Of a stretch of 64,000 bases of DNA, positions 55,406 to 63,776 are shown piece by piece. The position numbers and the translations under genes were made by a program. Location of the stretch: NCBI RefSeq assembly GCF_021390475.1, contig NZ_JAJUWS010000013.1:1-64000 (forward strand), in the 5' to 3' direction. The notes beneath the pieces were generated by a model. The model made no database searches, was not told the DNA's origin, and was given only the letters and a program-made list of their open reading frames with translations. Position 1 is the stretch's first letter. Each line of letters begins with the position of its first letter. The DNA comes from Streptomyces sp. ST2-7A (GTDB lineage Bacteria > Actinomycetota > Actinomycetes > Streptomycetales > Streptomycetaceae).

Positions 55406-56914
55406 ATGACCTCAGCGACCCGACGGCACACCGCCGAACCACCGCTGCCGGAGGACGCCGACATCTTCTCCCGCGACGCCCGGTGGTTCGCGCACGCCAC
55501 CGGCGTCGATCTGCCCCTGACCCGTGAGGGGGTGGGAACGGAGGAGCCGTTGTCGGAGACCGACGTGGCGTCGCAACTGGCGGACGAGGTCGCCGGGGAG
55601 CCGCGGGTGCCGCTTCCCCGGGGCACCTGTGAGCTGCTGGAAGGGGTCTCCTTCCCCCATGGTCGGGTGGGGGTGGCCGTGACCGATCCGCTGGGACACG
55701 CCCTGGTCGCGGGCTTCGGGTTGCAGCGTCGGGAGCCGAACAACCCGTTCGACGACCACCGGGTCGCGCCCTCGGTGCGAGGGAGGTTCCCCGTGCACGT
55801 GCTCGTCGACGACGGGGCGCGGCGCCGGGTGTTCGATCCCTACCGGCACGGGCTGACGACCCTGCCCGACGCGGTGCGGGACACCGGCCGTCGGGAGGTG
55901 GTGCTCGCGGGCCGCTACACCCGCCTGCCCCCCTCCTACAAGTGGTTCCGCGGCACGCTGGTCAACCTGGAACTGGGCATCGGCCTGCGTCAGCTGTGCC
56001 TGGGCATGGAACTGTTCGGGGTGCCGGGCCGGGTGGGTCTGCCCGGTCCGGGGGCCCGGGCCGGGCTGGCGGCCTACGGACTGACTCCCTCCGGTGAGTG
56101 GACCCTACCGTTGACGGTGGAGCTCGATCCGTCCCCGTCGCCCCCCTCGACCGGCCCGGGGGGAACCCGGAGCGAGGTCGAACTCCCCGAGGACCCCGTG
56201 CTGACCGAGGTGCTCACGATCAACCGCGCCCAGGAGGAGAGCGCCCCCGTGGAGCCGGCCACCGTGACGACGACCGTCCCGACGGCCTCCCCGGAGGGGG
56301 CGTGGACCTGGGCCGAGACGATGTGGCGGCGTACCTCCGGCGGGATGCCCCGGGGGATGTACGGAACCGGTGGACGCCGCCGCCGGGTACCGGCCGAGGT
56401 CGTGCACGACGCGGCCCGCTGGCTGTCCGTGCCGCCACCGGGCGACCTGCTGCGCGAGGTACTCGCCGCGCTGCGCGTCACCTGCGTGCTCCAGGCGGTC
56501 GACGGCCACGCCGACGGCGTGTACCGGCTGCGGGAGGGGGCGGTGGAGCCGCACCGGGAGGACCCCACCGCCGCCACCCGCATGGAGGAGATCTACGGGT
56601 ACCCGGCGAATCCGGCCAGCGGGTGCGACGTCCGGCACGCGACGGCCCTGTGGTTTCTGACCGTGCGGCCCCGGGAGTTCGTCCGCCGGTTCGGTGCCGG
56701 CGCCTTCAACACCGCCCAGTACGCCGCAGGTTGGGCGGCCCAGGGGGTCTCGCTGGCGGCAGCGGCGGCGGGCTTGTACGCCCGCCCCGTCAAAGCGTTC
56801 CGGGAACATTCCGCCCAGTCGATCCTCGGGCTGGAACCGGACGAGATGGTGGTCTTCTCCATCATCACCGGGACTCCGCGGCACACCCTTCCCGCCCTCG
56901 ACCTGCGGATGTGA
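55406..56914 (+). CDS. SagB-type azoline dehydrogenase (TbtE-like)
   Basis: 502 residues, nitroreductase/FMN fold. It oxidises azolines to thiazoles or oxazoles. The C-terminal half contains GYPANPASGCDVRHATALWF, FNTAQYAAGWAAQGVSLAAA and AFREHSAQSILGLEPDEMVV, which fit the FMN-binding region of McbC/SagB-type thiopeptide dehydrogenases. The N-terminal half carries a further degraded copy of the same fold. GGGGGAG precedes ATG 55406, 16 nt after the YcaO stop. Confidence 0.86.
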   Translation: MTSATRRHTAEPPLPEDADIFSRDARWFAHATGVDLPLTREGVGTEEPLSETDVASQLADEVAGEPRVPLPRGTCELLEGVSFPHGRVGVAVTDPLGHALVAGFGLQRREPNNPFDDHRVAPSVRGRFPVHVLVDDGARRRVFDPYRHGLTTLPDAVRDTGRREVVLAGRYTRLPPSYKWFRGTLVNLELGIGLRQLCLGMELFGVPGRVGLPGPGARAGLAAYGLTPSGEWTLPLTVELDPSPSPPSTGPGGTRSEVELPEDPVLTEVLTINRAQEESAPVEPATVTTTVPTASPEGAWTWAETMWRRTSGGMPRGMYGTGGRRRRVPAEVVHDAARWLSVPPPGDLLREVLAALRVTCVLQAVDGHADGVYRLREGAVEPHREDPTAATRMEEIYGYPANPASGCDVRHATALWFLTVRPREFVRRFGAGAFNTAQYAAGWAAQGVSLAAAAAGLYARPVKAFREHSAQSILGLEPDEMVVFSIITGTPRHTLPALDLRM

Positions 56915-57012
56915 CCGGACATCCCCGGCCCGGGCCGGCCCCGCTCCCACCGGCACCACGGACGAACCGTGAACCACCGCGACGAATCGCGATGAACCGC
57001 AGTGAAGGAAAC

Positions 57013-58122
57013 GTGACGAAAAGAGACAGCGTGGCGCACGATTTTCCTCCGGCACCCCCCGGGGACGCGCCGGGCACGACCTGGCGGGCCTGGCACCTGC
57101 ACACCGCTTCGCCCGCGCGTTCCCTCCACGACAGGGTGGTGACGGAGGTCGTCTCCCCGGTCGTCGCCACCCTGCCGGGCCGACCGTGGTTCTTCATCCG
57201 CTACTGGCACGCCGGTCCGCACGTGCGGCTGCGGATCGGTGATCTCGACGCCTCGGAGGCCGAGCGGGTGGAGGCGGCGCTGACCGAGGGCCTCGGGGCG
57301 GCCGGGCGCCTGCGCGACGACGAGACACCGATCGGGGCCGACGCCCACCGGGCCGTCGCCGCCCGCCTGGCCCTCGGGGAGGGGATCCCGGGCTCCGATC
57401 CGGGTGTGCGGGAGATGCTGCCGCCCGGTGTGCACCGCGCGGTCTACGAACCGGAGCTCGAACGGTACGGAGGGGCGCGGCTGATGCCGGCCTCGGAGCA
57501 CCTGTTCCGGCTCTCCAGCGAACTGATCGCGGCGTTCCTGCGCCGTGCCCCCTCCACGGGCGCCAGGGCGGGGCTGGCCCTGCGGGCGGTGCTGGTCGCG
57601 GGGCACGCGCTGGAGGACCCGGAGGACGAGGCCGCCTTCCACCACTTCGGCCTGGCGGCCTGGCGCTCCCGGGTGATCGACGCGGGCCACCCGCCCGACC
57701 GGGTGGACCGACTGTGTGGGGCGGCGGTGACCGCCGAGCGGGAACGACCCCGTCCGGCACCGGCCGGGGACCCGGGGGACCGAAGTCCCCTGACCCCCTG
57801 GTACCGCGCCCTGGTCTCGTTGGTGCGCGCCGCCCGGGAACTCTCACCCGGGCATCCCGGCCAACTCGTCTCCTCCCACGTGCACATGTTGCACAACCGG
57901 CTCGGACTGGGTATGGCGGAGGAGTTGCAAACCTACGCGCGATCGGCCCAGATGTTTCCCAGTCCCACCCCCGCCCCCGAGGACCTCCTCGGGCACCTTC
58001 CCACCCACCGGCCCGGCGACGATCCGCCCCGCGGCACCGATACATCGGAGTCCACCCCCCGCCCCACGGAGCACGCCGGTTCCCGTACCGGCGCGTTCTC
58101 CTCTTCTCAGGAGCAGCGATGA
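57013..58122 (+). CDS. SpaB_C glutamate-elimination protein (TbtC-like)
   Basis: 369 residues with the standard thiopeptide-type biosynthesis domain: WRAWHLHTASPARSLHDRVV, WFFIRYWHAGPHVRLRIGDL, RAVYEPELERYGGARLMPAS and HVHMLHNRLGLG. In split LanB systems this protein eliminates glutamate from glutamyl-Ser to give dehydroalanine. The start is uncertain: GTG 57013 has GAAGGA close by, while ATG 56992 or GTG 57031 are alternatives. It follows the dehydrogenase after 98 bp and overlaps the ABC ATPase gene by 4 bp. Confidence 0.86.
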   Translation: MTKRDSVAHDFPPAPPGDAPGTTWRAWHLHTASPARSLHDRVVTEVVSPVVATLPGRPWFFIRYWHAGPHVRLRIGDLDASEAERVEAALTEGLGAAGRLRDDETPIGADAHRAVAARLALGEGIPGSDPGVREMLPPGVHRAVYEPELERYGGARLMPASEHLFRLSSELIAAFLRRAPSTGARAGLALRAVLVAGHALEDPEDEAAFHHFGLAAWRSRVIDAGHPPDRVDRLCGAAVTAERERPRPAPAGDPGDRSPLTPWYRALVSLVRAARELSPGHPGQLVSSHVHMLHNRLGLGMAEELQTYARSAQMFPSPTPAPEDLLGHLPTHRPGDDPPRGTDTSESTPRPTEHAGSRTGAFSSSQEQR

Positions 58123-59075
58123 CACCCACCCCGGGAGCAGCGAAGACGGAAGGCCCGACGACCGGGACCGAGAGCCGAGCGGATCGACCCGATGCCGCCG
58201 GGGCGCGGGGGGCGGAGGTGATACGGGCCCGCGGGCTCACCCGGGTCTACGGTGACCACACCGCCCTCGACCGTGTCGACCTGACGGTGAACGAGGGCGA
58301 ACTCATCGGACTCCTGGGTCCCAACGGGGCCGGTAAGTCCACCCTCCTCAACCTGCTGGTGGGACTGCGGCGGCCCACCTCCGGGCAGTGCGAACTGTTC
58401 GGAGGCGACCCCCGGGTGCCGGCCAACCGCCGGTTCATCGGCATGACCCCGCAGGAGACCGGCCTCCCGGCCACCCTGCGGGTCTCGGAGGTCGTCGACT
58501 TCGTCGCCGCCCACTACCCCGAGTCGGAGGACCGGGACGAGCTCCTGGAGCGTTTCGGACTGACGGATCTGGCGCGCCGGCAGACCGGCGGCCTGTCCGG
58601 TGGTCAGAAGCGGCGACTGGCCGTGGCCCTGGCCTTCGTGGGCCGCCCCCGACTGGTGGTGCTCGACGAACCCACGACGGGACTGGACGTCGAGGCCCGT
58701 CACACGCTGTGGGAGCGCATCCGGGACTTCCACCGGGGCGGCGGCACCGTCGTGCTGACCAGCCATTACCTGGAGGAGGTGGAGGCGCTGGCCCGGCGCG
58801 TCGTGGTGGTCGTGGAGGGCCGGGTGCTGGCCGACGACAGCATCGACGCCATTCGCGGTCTGGCCGACGTGCACCGGGTGAGCCTGACCGCCGACGACCT
58901 GCCGGAGTTGCCGGGGGTCATCAGCCGGGAGGACGAGGGGGACCGCATTCACCTGCTCACCTCGGACGCCGACCGACTGGTGCGCGAGTTGGTCGGGCGC
59001 GGGGCCGCGTTCTCCCGCCTGGAGGTGCGACCCACCACCCTCGAAGAAGCCTTCCTCACCCTGTCCGCGAACTGA
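58119..59075 (+). CDS. ABC transporter ATP-binding protein
   Basis: 318 residues, DrrA-like. Walker A GPNGAGKST (about residue 66), signature LSGGQKRR (about 162), Walker B LVVLDEPTTGLD and switch His in LTSHYLEEVE. A C-terminal accessory domain of about 80 residues follows. CAGGAG precedes ATG 58119. With the permease after it, it probably exports the thiopeptide and may be the main self-protection visible. Confidence 0.93.
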   Translation: MTPTPGAAKTEGPTTGTESRADRPDAAGARGAEVIRARGLTRVYGDHTALDRVDLTVNEGELIGLLGPNGAGKSTLLNLLVGLRRPTSGQCELFGGDPRVPANRRFIGMTPQETGLPATLRVSEVVDFVAAHYPESEDRDELLERFGLTDLARRQTGGLSGGQKRRLAVALAFVGRPRLVVLDEPTTGLDVEARHTLWERIRDFHRGGGTVVLTSHYLEEVEALARRVVVVVEGRVLADDSIDAIRGLADVHRVSLTADDLPELPGVISREDEGDRIHLLTSDADRLVRELVGRGAAFSRLEVRPTTLEEAFLTLSAN

Positions 59076-59089
59076 CCGGAGACAGCCGC

Positions 59090-59827
59090 GTGTCACTCAC
59101 CCTCGTCCACACCCGTTATCAGCTGCTCCAGGTCAGCCGCATCCCCATGGCGATGCTGGGCGCCGCGTTCTTCCCCGCGGCCTCCATGCTGTTCTTCGTC
59201 GTGCCCAACACCGGGGACGACCCCGCGGGCGCCACGTTCGCCACCGCCTCAATGGTGATCTTCGCGGTCATCATCAGCAACCTGTTCGGCCACGGCATCG
59301 GCGTCTCGGAGGACCGCGCCCAACCGTGGGAGCCCTACACCCGCACCCTGCCCGTGGGGCCGGGGCCGCAGTTCGCCAGCCGCATCCTCACGGGGGTGCT
59401 GATGATGCTGCTCTCCCTCCTTCCCGTCGTCGTCATCGCGGCACTGCTGACCCCCGCCACCACCACGCCGGCGCGTTTCGTCATGGCGATCGCCGTGGTG
59501 GTGGTGGCTTCCCTGCCCTTCACGTTCATGGGACTGGCCATCGGCTACCTGCTGCCGATCAAGGCGGCCCTGGCGGTGGTCCAGATCCTCTTCTTCCCGT
59601 TGGCGTTCGCCGGTGGCCTGCTCTCGGGGCCCGAGGACGCGCCGGGGTTCATCCAAACCATCGCGCCGTACGTGCCCACGCGCGGCGCAGTGGAACTCAT
59701 GTGGGCCGCGGTGGGTGATTTCCGGATCGACGCGGTCGCGCTGACGTCCTTCGTGCTGTGGACCCTGGCGATGGCCGCTCTGGCGGTCTACGCCTATCGT
59801 CGGGACGAGGGGCGCAGGTTCCGCTGA
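59090..59827 (+). CDS. ABC-2 type transporter permease
   Basis: 245 residues, six predicted membrane helices, ABC-2 family (a polar segment GVSEDRAQPWEPYTRTLPVG between helices 2 and 3 is typical of the coupling region). GTG 59090 with GGAGA upstream, 14 nt after the ATPase gene; together they form a drug-export type pair. Confidence 0.9.
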   Translation: MSLTLVHTRYQLLQVSRIPMAMLGAAFFPAASMLFFVVPNTGDDPAGATFATASMVIFAVIISNLFGHGIGVSEDRAQPWEPYTRTLPVGPGPQFASRILTGVLMMLLSLLPVVVIAALLTPATTTPARFVMAIAVVVVASLPFTFMGLAIGYLLPIKAALAVVQILFFPLAFAGGLLSGPEDAPGFIQTIAPYVPTRGAVELMWAAVGDFRIDAVALTSFVLWTLAMAALAVYAYRRDEGRRFR

Positions 59828-59835
59828 CCGGTGCC

Positions 59836-59887
59836 GGAGCGCCGCGCCCGGGGAGGGGTCTTCCTCTCTCCCCGGGCGCGGCGCTCC
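59836..59887. terminator. strong bidirectional terminator
   Basis: A 20-bp perfect stem (59836-59855 with 59868-59887) and a 12-nt loop. It ends the core operon (plus) and the convergent monooxygenase gene (minus). Confidence 0.85.
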
Positions 59888-59942
59888 CGCCGCTCCGATT
59901 CCGGTCCGGGGCGGTGGGGCCGGTCACGGCGGACCGTCCGGG

Positions 59943-61601
59943 TCACCCTCGGGGTTCCCCGCCCCCGCCTCCCCGACGGGAACGGGCGAGGCGCGCGACG
60001 AAACCGGCCAGCAGCCCGTTCGTCCCGCCCGGGTCTCGCGTGATCCCGTAGACGTGGTGGTCCGGCCGCACCAGAACCGCCTCGGCCCCGAGTTCCGCCA
60101 GCCACGACCGGTACACCCCGTCCAGGTCGACGAGCACATCCCCGGTCGGTCGGTCCGCCGCCGGGTCGTCGGGGGCGACCACCCGCACCGCGCGCCCGCC
60201 GACGTGCCGCAGTGCCTCCAGCAGGCGCGGGTCGAGGGTCTCGGCCGGCTCCCCGCGCGAGAACAACCGGAACCCGTCGCCCAACACGATGTCCGCCCGC
60301 CCCGTCCGGCCCCGATGGCCGATCCGCCCCTGGGGCGCGAGCCGTCCTGTCCCCGGGACGGAGGGCCCGTCCCCGGTGCGGTGCAGGAACCCCGTGGTCG
60401 GAACCTCCCCCGGGGCCTCCGCCGGAGCCTCCGCCGGGTCGTGGTCGGGACCCCGGTCCGGCACCGCCGCCCGATCCCTGGCGGCGGCCTCCTCCGGGTC
60501 CGTCACGCAGATCATCCGCCCCAGACGCACCGACAGGTCGATCGTGTGCCCCACCAGCTCCCGTCGTTCCACCCCGTAGGTGTCCAACAGGTCCCGGCCG
60601 GCCACGCCCTCCAGTACCAGCCGCAACTTCCAGGCCAGGTTGGCCGCGTCCCGGAAGCCCGAGCACATCCCCTGGCCGGCGAACGGCGGCATGCGGTGGG
60701 CGGCGTCCCCGGCCAACAGCACCCGGCCCACCCGCCACCGATCGGCGTTCCAGGCGTCGAAGGTGTAGACCGCGTGACGGACGAGTTCCGCCTTCCGCGG
60801 CGACACCCCGAACAGCGACAGCAGGTGCCAGGCGTGTTCCTCGGTCTCGAAGCCCGGCCCCGCCTCGGACGGCAGCCGCATGAACTCCCAGCGGCGGTGT
60901 CCGGGACCGGCCGACACGGCCACCCGGGGTCGGTCCGGGTCGGCCACCTGGAGGTTGGCGGGCGGGAAGGCGCCTGGTTCGCGCGGCACGACATCGCACG
61001 CCATCCAGTCCAGCGAGAAGCCGGCGTCGGTGCCGGTGATGCCGGCGGCCCGCCGCACGAAGCTGTTCGCGCCGTCACACCCCACCAGCCACGCCCCGGT
61101 CAGGGTGTGTCGATCGCCGGTGGCGACGTCCTCGGTCTCCAGGACCACCCCGTCGGCGTCCTGACGCAACCCCACCGCCCGTCGGCCGCGCACCACACGC
61201 AGGGACGGCAGTTCCGCCGCCCGGTCACGCAGGACCGCCTCGAGTCCCGGCTGGTACACCGAGGTGGAGTCCGGCCACAGATGGCGCCCCCGCCGCCGGA
61301 GGGGGATGCGCAGCAGGGAACGCCCCTCGGCGTTGACGATCCGGTAGTCCTCGGAGGGTTCGGTGAGCCCGCCGAGGCGGTCCGCGACCCCCGCGGAGTC
61401 CAGTACGCGCGCGGCCGGGCCGTCGAAGGCCACCGCGCGGGGCAGCGCGTACGGTTCGGGCCACTGCTCGACGGCGGTCACCCGCAGTCCGTGGCGGGCC
61501 AGCAGTGATGACAGCACCAGGCCGACCGGCCCGCAGCCGACGACGAGGACGTCCGCGCCCGGCTCCCCCTCGCCCTCGACCCCTCGCGACGAACCGGTCA
61601 T
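59943..61601 (-). CDS. class A FAD-dependent aromatic monooxygenase
   Basis: 552 residues. FAD motif VLVVGCGPVGLVLSSLLARH at the N-terminus, DG motif VGCDGANSFVRRAAG, and GD motif VLLAGDAAHRMPPFAGQGMC. These mark the p-hydroxybenzoate-hydroxylase/MhpA group, which hydroxylates phenolic acids with NAD(P)H. A thioredoxin-like C-terminal domain, as in RdmE/MhpA relatives, is suggested. GGAGA lies 8 nt before ATG 61601. In this cluster its likely substrate is the aromatic acid or the matured peptide. A polar Glu/Pro-rich linker of about 45 residues is unusual. Confidence 0.88.
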   Translation of the reverse strand: MTGSSRGVEGEGEPGADVLVVGCGPVGLVLSSLLARHGLRVTAVEQWPEPYALPRAVAFDGPAARVLDSAGVADRLGGLTEPSEDYRIVNAEGRSLLRIPLRRRGRHLWPDSTSVYQPGLEAVLRDRAAELPSLRVVRGRRAVGLRQDADGVVLETEDVATGDRHTLTGAWLVGCDGANSFVRRAAGITGTDAGFSLDWMACDVVPREPGAFPPANLQVADPDRPRVAVSAGPGHRRWEFMRLPSEAGPGFETEEHAWHLLSLFGVSPRKAELVRHAVYTFDAWNADRWRVGRVLLAGDAAHRMPPFAGQGMCSGFRDAANLAWKLRLVLEGVAGRDLLDTYGVERRELVGHTIDLSVRLGRMICVTDPEEAAARDRAAVPDRGPDHDPAEAPAEAPGEVPTTGFLHRTGDGPSVPGTGRLAPQGRIGHRGRTGRADIVLGDGFRLFSRGEPAETLDPRLLEALRHVGGRAVRVVAPDDPAADRPTGDVLVDLDGVYRSWLAELGAEAVLVRPDHHVYGITRDPGGTNGLLAGFVARLARSRRGGGGGEPRG

Positions 61602-61907
61602 CGGTGATCTCCAATCGACGGGGTTCGCTTCCGGGCCGGGGGCGCGCGGGGGCTCCCGGGACCGGGAGGGCGCCACCGCACGCCGCGAAGGGCCTCGGCC
61701 GGGGCCTCTCCGGGCCCCGGCGGAAGATCGTAGGCCGGCCCCGGAGAGGACGACCATGGACGCTTTGCACGGTGATGACGCGTGTAAGTGAACCGGTGAT
61801 AAATGTCAGTTTCGGGGCGGCGGCGATTGCAGGTCCCGGTTCGTGCGGCAACCATTCGGTCTGTCAATCCGCCGGCCGGCTTCGCCATCACCTGAAGGGA
61901 CACCCCC
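61602..61907. other. divergent promoter region of the monooxygenase and precursor genes
   Basis: 306 bp with no gene. The less GC-rich part near 61785-61850 probably holds the precursor promoter; TTGCAC (61765-61770) is a possible -35, but no matching -10 could be fixed. Confidence 0.4.
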
Positions 61908-62063
61908 ATGAGCACCTCCACCGACGAGCTCTTCGACAGCTTCGACATCGAGGAGCTGGAGACCCTGGAGATCTCGGACAGCGTCGCGCTGCCGGAGATG
62001 GGTGCCTCCAGCATGAACTTCACCTGCTGCTCCTCGTCCTCCTCCTCCTGCTGCTGCTGCTGA
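61908..62063 (+). CDS. thiopeptide precursor peptide
   Basis: 51 residues. The acidic leader MSTSTDELFDSFDIEELETL, then EISDSVALPEMGA, matches thiopeptide leaders (LEIS- and VALPE-GA boundary, as I recall from lactazole-type precursors). The C-terminal core by analogy is SSMNFTCCSSSSSSCCCC: six Cys, eight Ser, one Thr in 18 residues. Cys can become thiazoles, and Ser either dehydroalanine (needed in pairs for the pyridine) or oxazole. GAAGGGACACCCCC precedes ATG 61908. The core is written in TCC and TGC triplet runs. The gene is too short to be called by most finders. A hairpin follows 17 nt after the stop. Confidence 0.92.
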   Translation: MSTSTDELFDSFDIEELETLEISDSVALPEMGASSMNFTCCSSSSSSCCCC

Positions 62064-62080
62064 CGCGCAGCACGGGGAAG

Positions 62081-62113
62081 GTGCCCGCGCGGGTGACACA
62101 CCCGCGCGGGCAC
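62081..62113 (+). terminator. hairpin after the precursor gene
   Basis: A 15-bp perfect stem (62081-62095 with 62099-62113) with a 3-nt loop. It can act as a partial terminator or mRNA stabiliser that lets the precursor outnumber the enzymes encoded downstream. Confidence 0.75.
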
Positions 62114-62144
62114 CACAGGACCTGTCGGCTCTCGCCCGGAACGG

Positions 62145-63776
62145 ATGGCCGTGACATTTCCGATAGCCGATGTACCGGACGCCTGGGCCCGGCACGAGCA
62201 CTACGTCCTCCGTCTCCTGTGGCGGCTCTCCCGGCGCCCCGGTGACGAGGTGCTGCGCACGCCCCGGGAGTCCTCGGACGGGGCGTCCCTCGCCCGGGAG
62301 GTCTGCGCCCTGGCGGCCACGCTGCGACGGGTGGGCACCGGCCCCGGCACGACGGTCGCCGTCCTCACCGAGCCGAACCATCCGGCGATGCCCGCCGCCC
62401 GCTGGGCAGCGCACCTGCTCGGGGCCTGCGTGGTCCACATCCGCGCGACCAACCCCCGATCCGACACCGTCACCCTCTCCACGGACACCCGACTGCGCGT
62501 CCTGGCGGAGACCGGGGCGACGGTGCTGGTGACGGACGCCGGACACGCCGAACAGGCCGCCGAACTGGTCCGACGCGCCCCCGGTCCGCTCCGGCTGGTC
62601 GGCGTGGGCACCCGCGCCCCCGGCACGGCGACCTCCGGGGACGACGGACTCGTCCGACCCGGTGACCTCCCCGCCCACGATCCCGCCCGCCGCGCCGTGG
62701 TGGCGTTCACCAGCGGCAGCACCGGGGAACCCAAGGGCATCGTGCAGTCCTTCGCGACCTGGAACGCCATCGTGAATTCCTTCCCCGGCGGCACCGAGCC
62801 GGGGGAACGGACGGGAATCCTCGTGGTCACCCCCCTCGCCCACACGGTCGGCTCCATGGTCGACGCGGTGCTGTGCGACGGTGGCCGTGCCGTCCTGCAC
62901 GAGGGGTTCGACCCCGGGGAGGTGCTGCGGGCCTTCGGAAGCGGAACGATCACCGACGCCTATCTGGCGGTTCCCCACCTCTACGCGCTGATCGACCACC
63001 CGGCACTGCCGGACACCGACCTGTCCCGGCTGCGTCGCGTCGTCTACAGCGGCACCCCCGCCTCACCCCGCAGGATCGCCGAGGCCCACCGGGTGTTCGG
63101 CGACTGTCTCATCCAGCTCTACGGCACCACCGAGGCCGGTGGGATCAGTGGTCTGACGCCCCTGGACCACCGGGAACCGGAACTCCTGTCGAGCGTCGGC
63201 CGTCCGTTCCCATGGGTCCGGGTCGTGATACGCGATCCCGACACCGGTGCGGAGGTCCCGCGCGGCGAAACCGGCGAGGTCGTCGTCGAGGCCCCCACGG
63301 TGATGGACGGTTACCTCTCCGATCCGGCGCCGACCTGGCCGACCGGGCCGGATCCGGAGGAGACCGGGCTCCGTACCGGGGACCTCGGCCACTGGGACGT
63401 GTACGGCTACCTCCACCTGGACGGCCGGGTGGGCCAGGTCATCAAGAGCGGGGGTCTGAAGATCCACCCCACGGCGGTCGAACAGGCCCTGCTCACCCAC
63501 CCCGGTGTGGCGCAGGCGGTCGTGTACGGCGTACGGGCCGAGGACCTGACCGAGTACGTGCACGCCATCGTCGTGCCGCGCCCCGGTGCGGCGCCCACCG
63601 CGGACGAGCTGCGCTCCCTGGTCGGCACGACGCTCTCACCCCTGCACACCCCGACGGAGATCACGTTCCGGGAGGTGCTGCCACTCACCGAGCGGGGCAA
63701 GCCCGACAGGGCAGGCCTGCGCTCCCGCACCGGGGGAAAGCCGGACAACGGCTCATCGTGGAAGGGAACGACATGA
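62145..63776 (+). CDS. acyl/aryl-AMP ligase (ANL superfamily)
   Basis: 543 residues. It adenylates a carboxylic acid for transfer to CoA or a carrier. Core motifs: AFTSGSTGEPKGI (about residue 187), YGTTEAGG, TGDLGHWDVYGYLHLDGR and PLTERGKPDRAGL with the C-terminal catalytic Lys. Next to a GriI-like aldolase and an aromatic monooxygenase, the likely substrate is an aminohydroxybenzoate. It would then resemble the ligases that activate the indolic acid of nosiheptide-type thiopeptides. No carrier or acyltransferase gene is in view; these may lie to the right. ATG 62145. Confidence 0.88.
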   Translation: MAVTFPIADVPDAWARHEHYVLRLLWRLSRRPGDEVLRTPRESSDGASLAREVCALAATLRRVGTGPGTTVAVLTEPNHPAMPAARWAAHLLGACVVHIRATNPRSDTVTLSTDTRLRVLAETGATVLVTDAGHAEQAAELVRRAPGPLRLVGVGTRAPGTATSGDDGLVRPGDLPAHDPARRAVVAFTSGSTGEPKGIVQSFATWNAIVNSFPGGTEPGERTGILVVTPLAHTVGSMVDAVLCDGGRAVLHEGFDPGEVLRAFGSGTITDAYLAVPHLYALIDHPALPDTDLSRLRRVVYSGTPASPRRIAEAHRVFGDCLIQLYGTTEAGGISGLTPLDHREPELLSSVGRPFPWVRVVIRDPDTGAEVPRGETGEVVVEAPTVMDGYLSDPAPTWPTGPDPEETGLRTGDLGHWDVYGYLHLDGRVGQVIKSGGLKIHPTAVEQALLTHPGVAQAVVYGVRAEDLTEYVHAIVVPRPGAAPTADELRSLVGTTLSPLHTPTEITFREVLPLTERGKPDRAGLRSRTGGKPDNGSSWKGTT

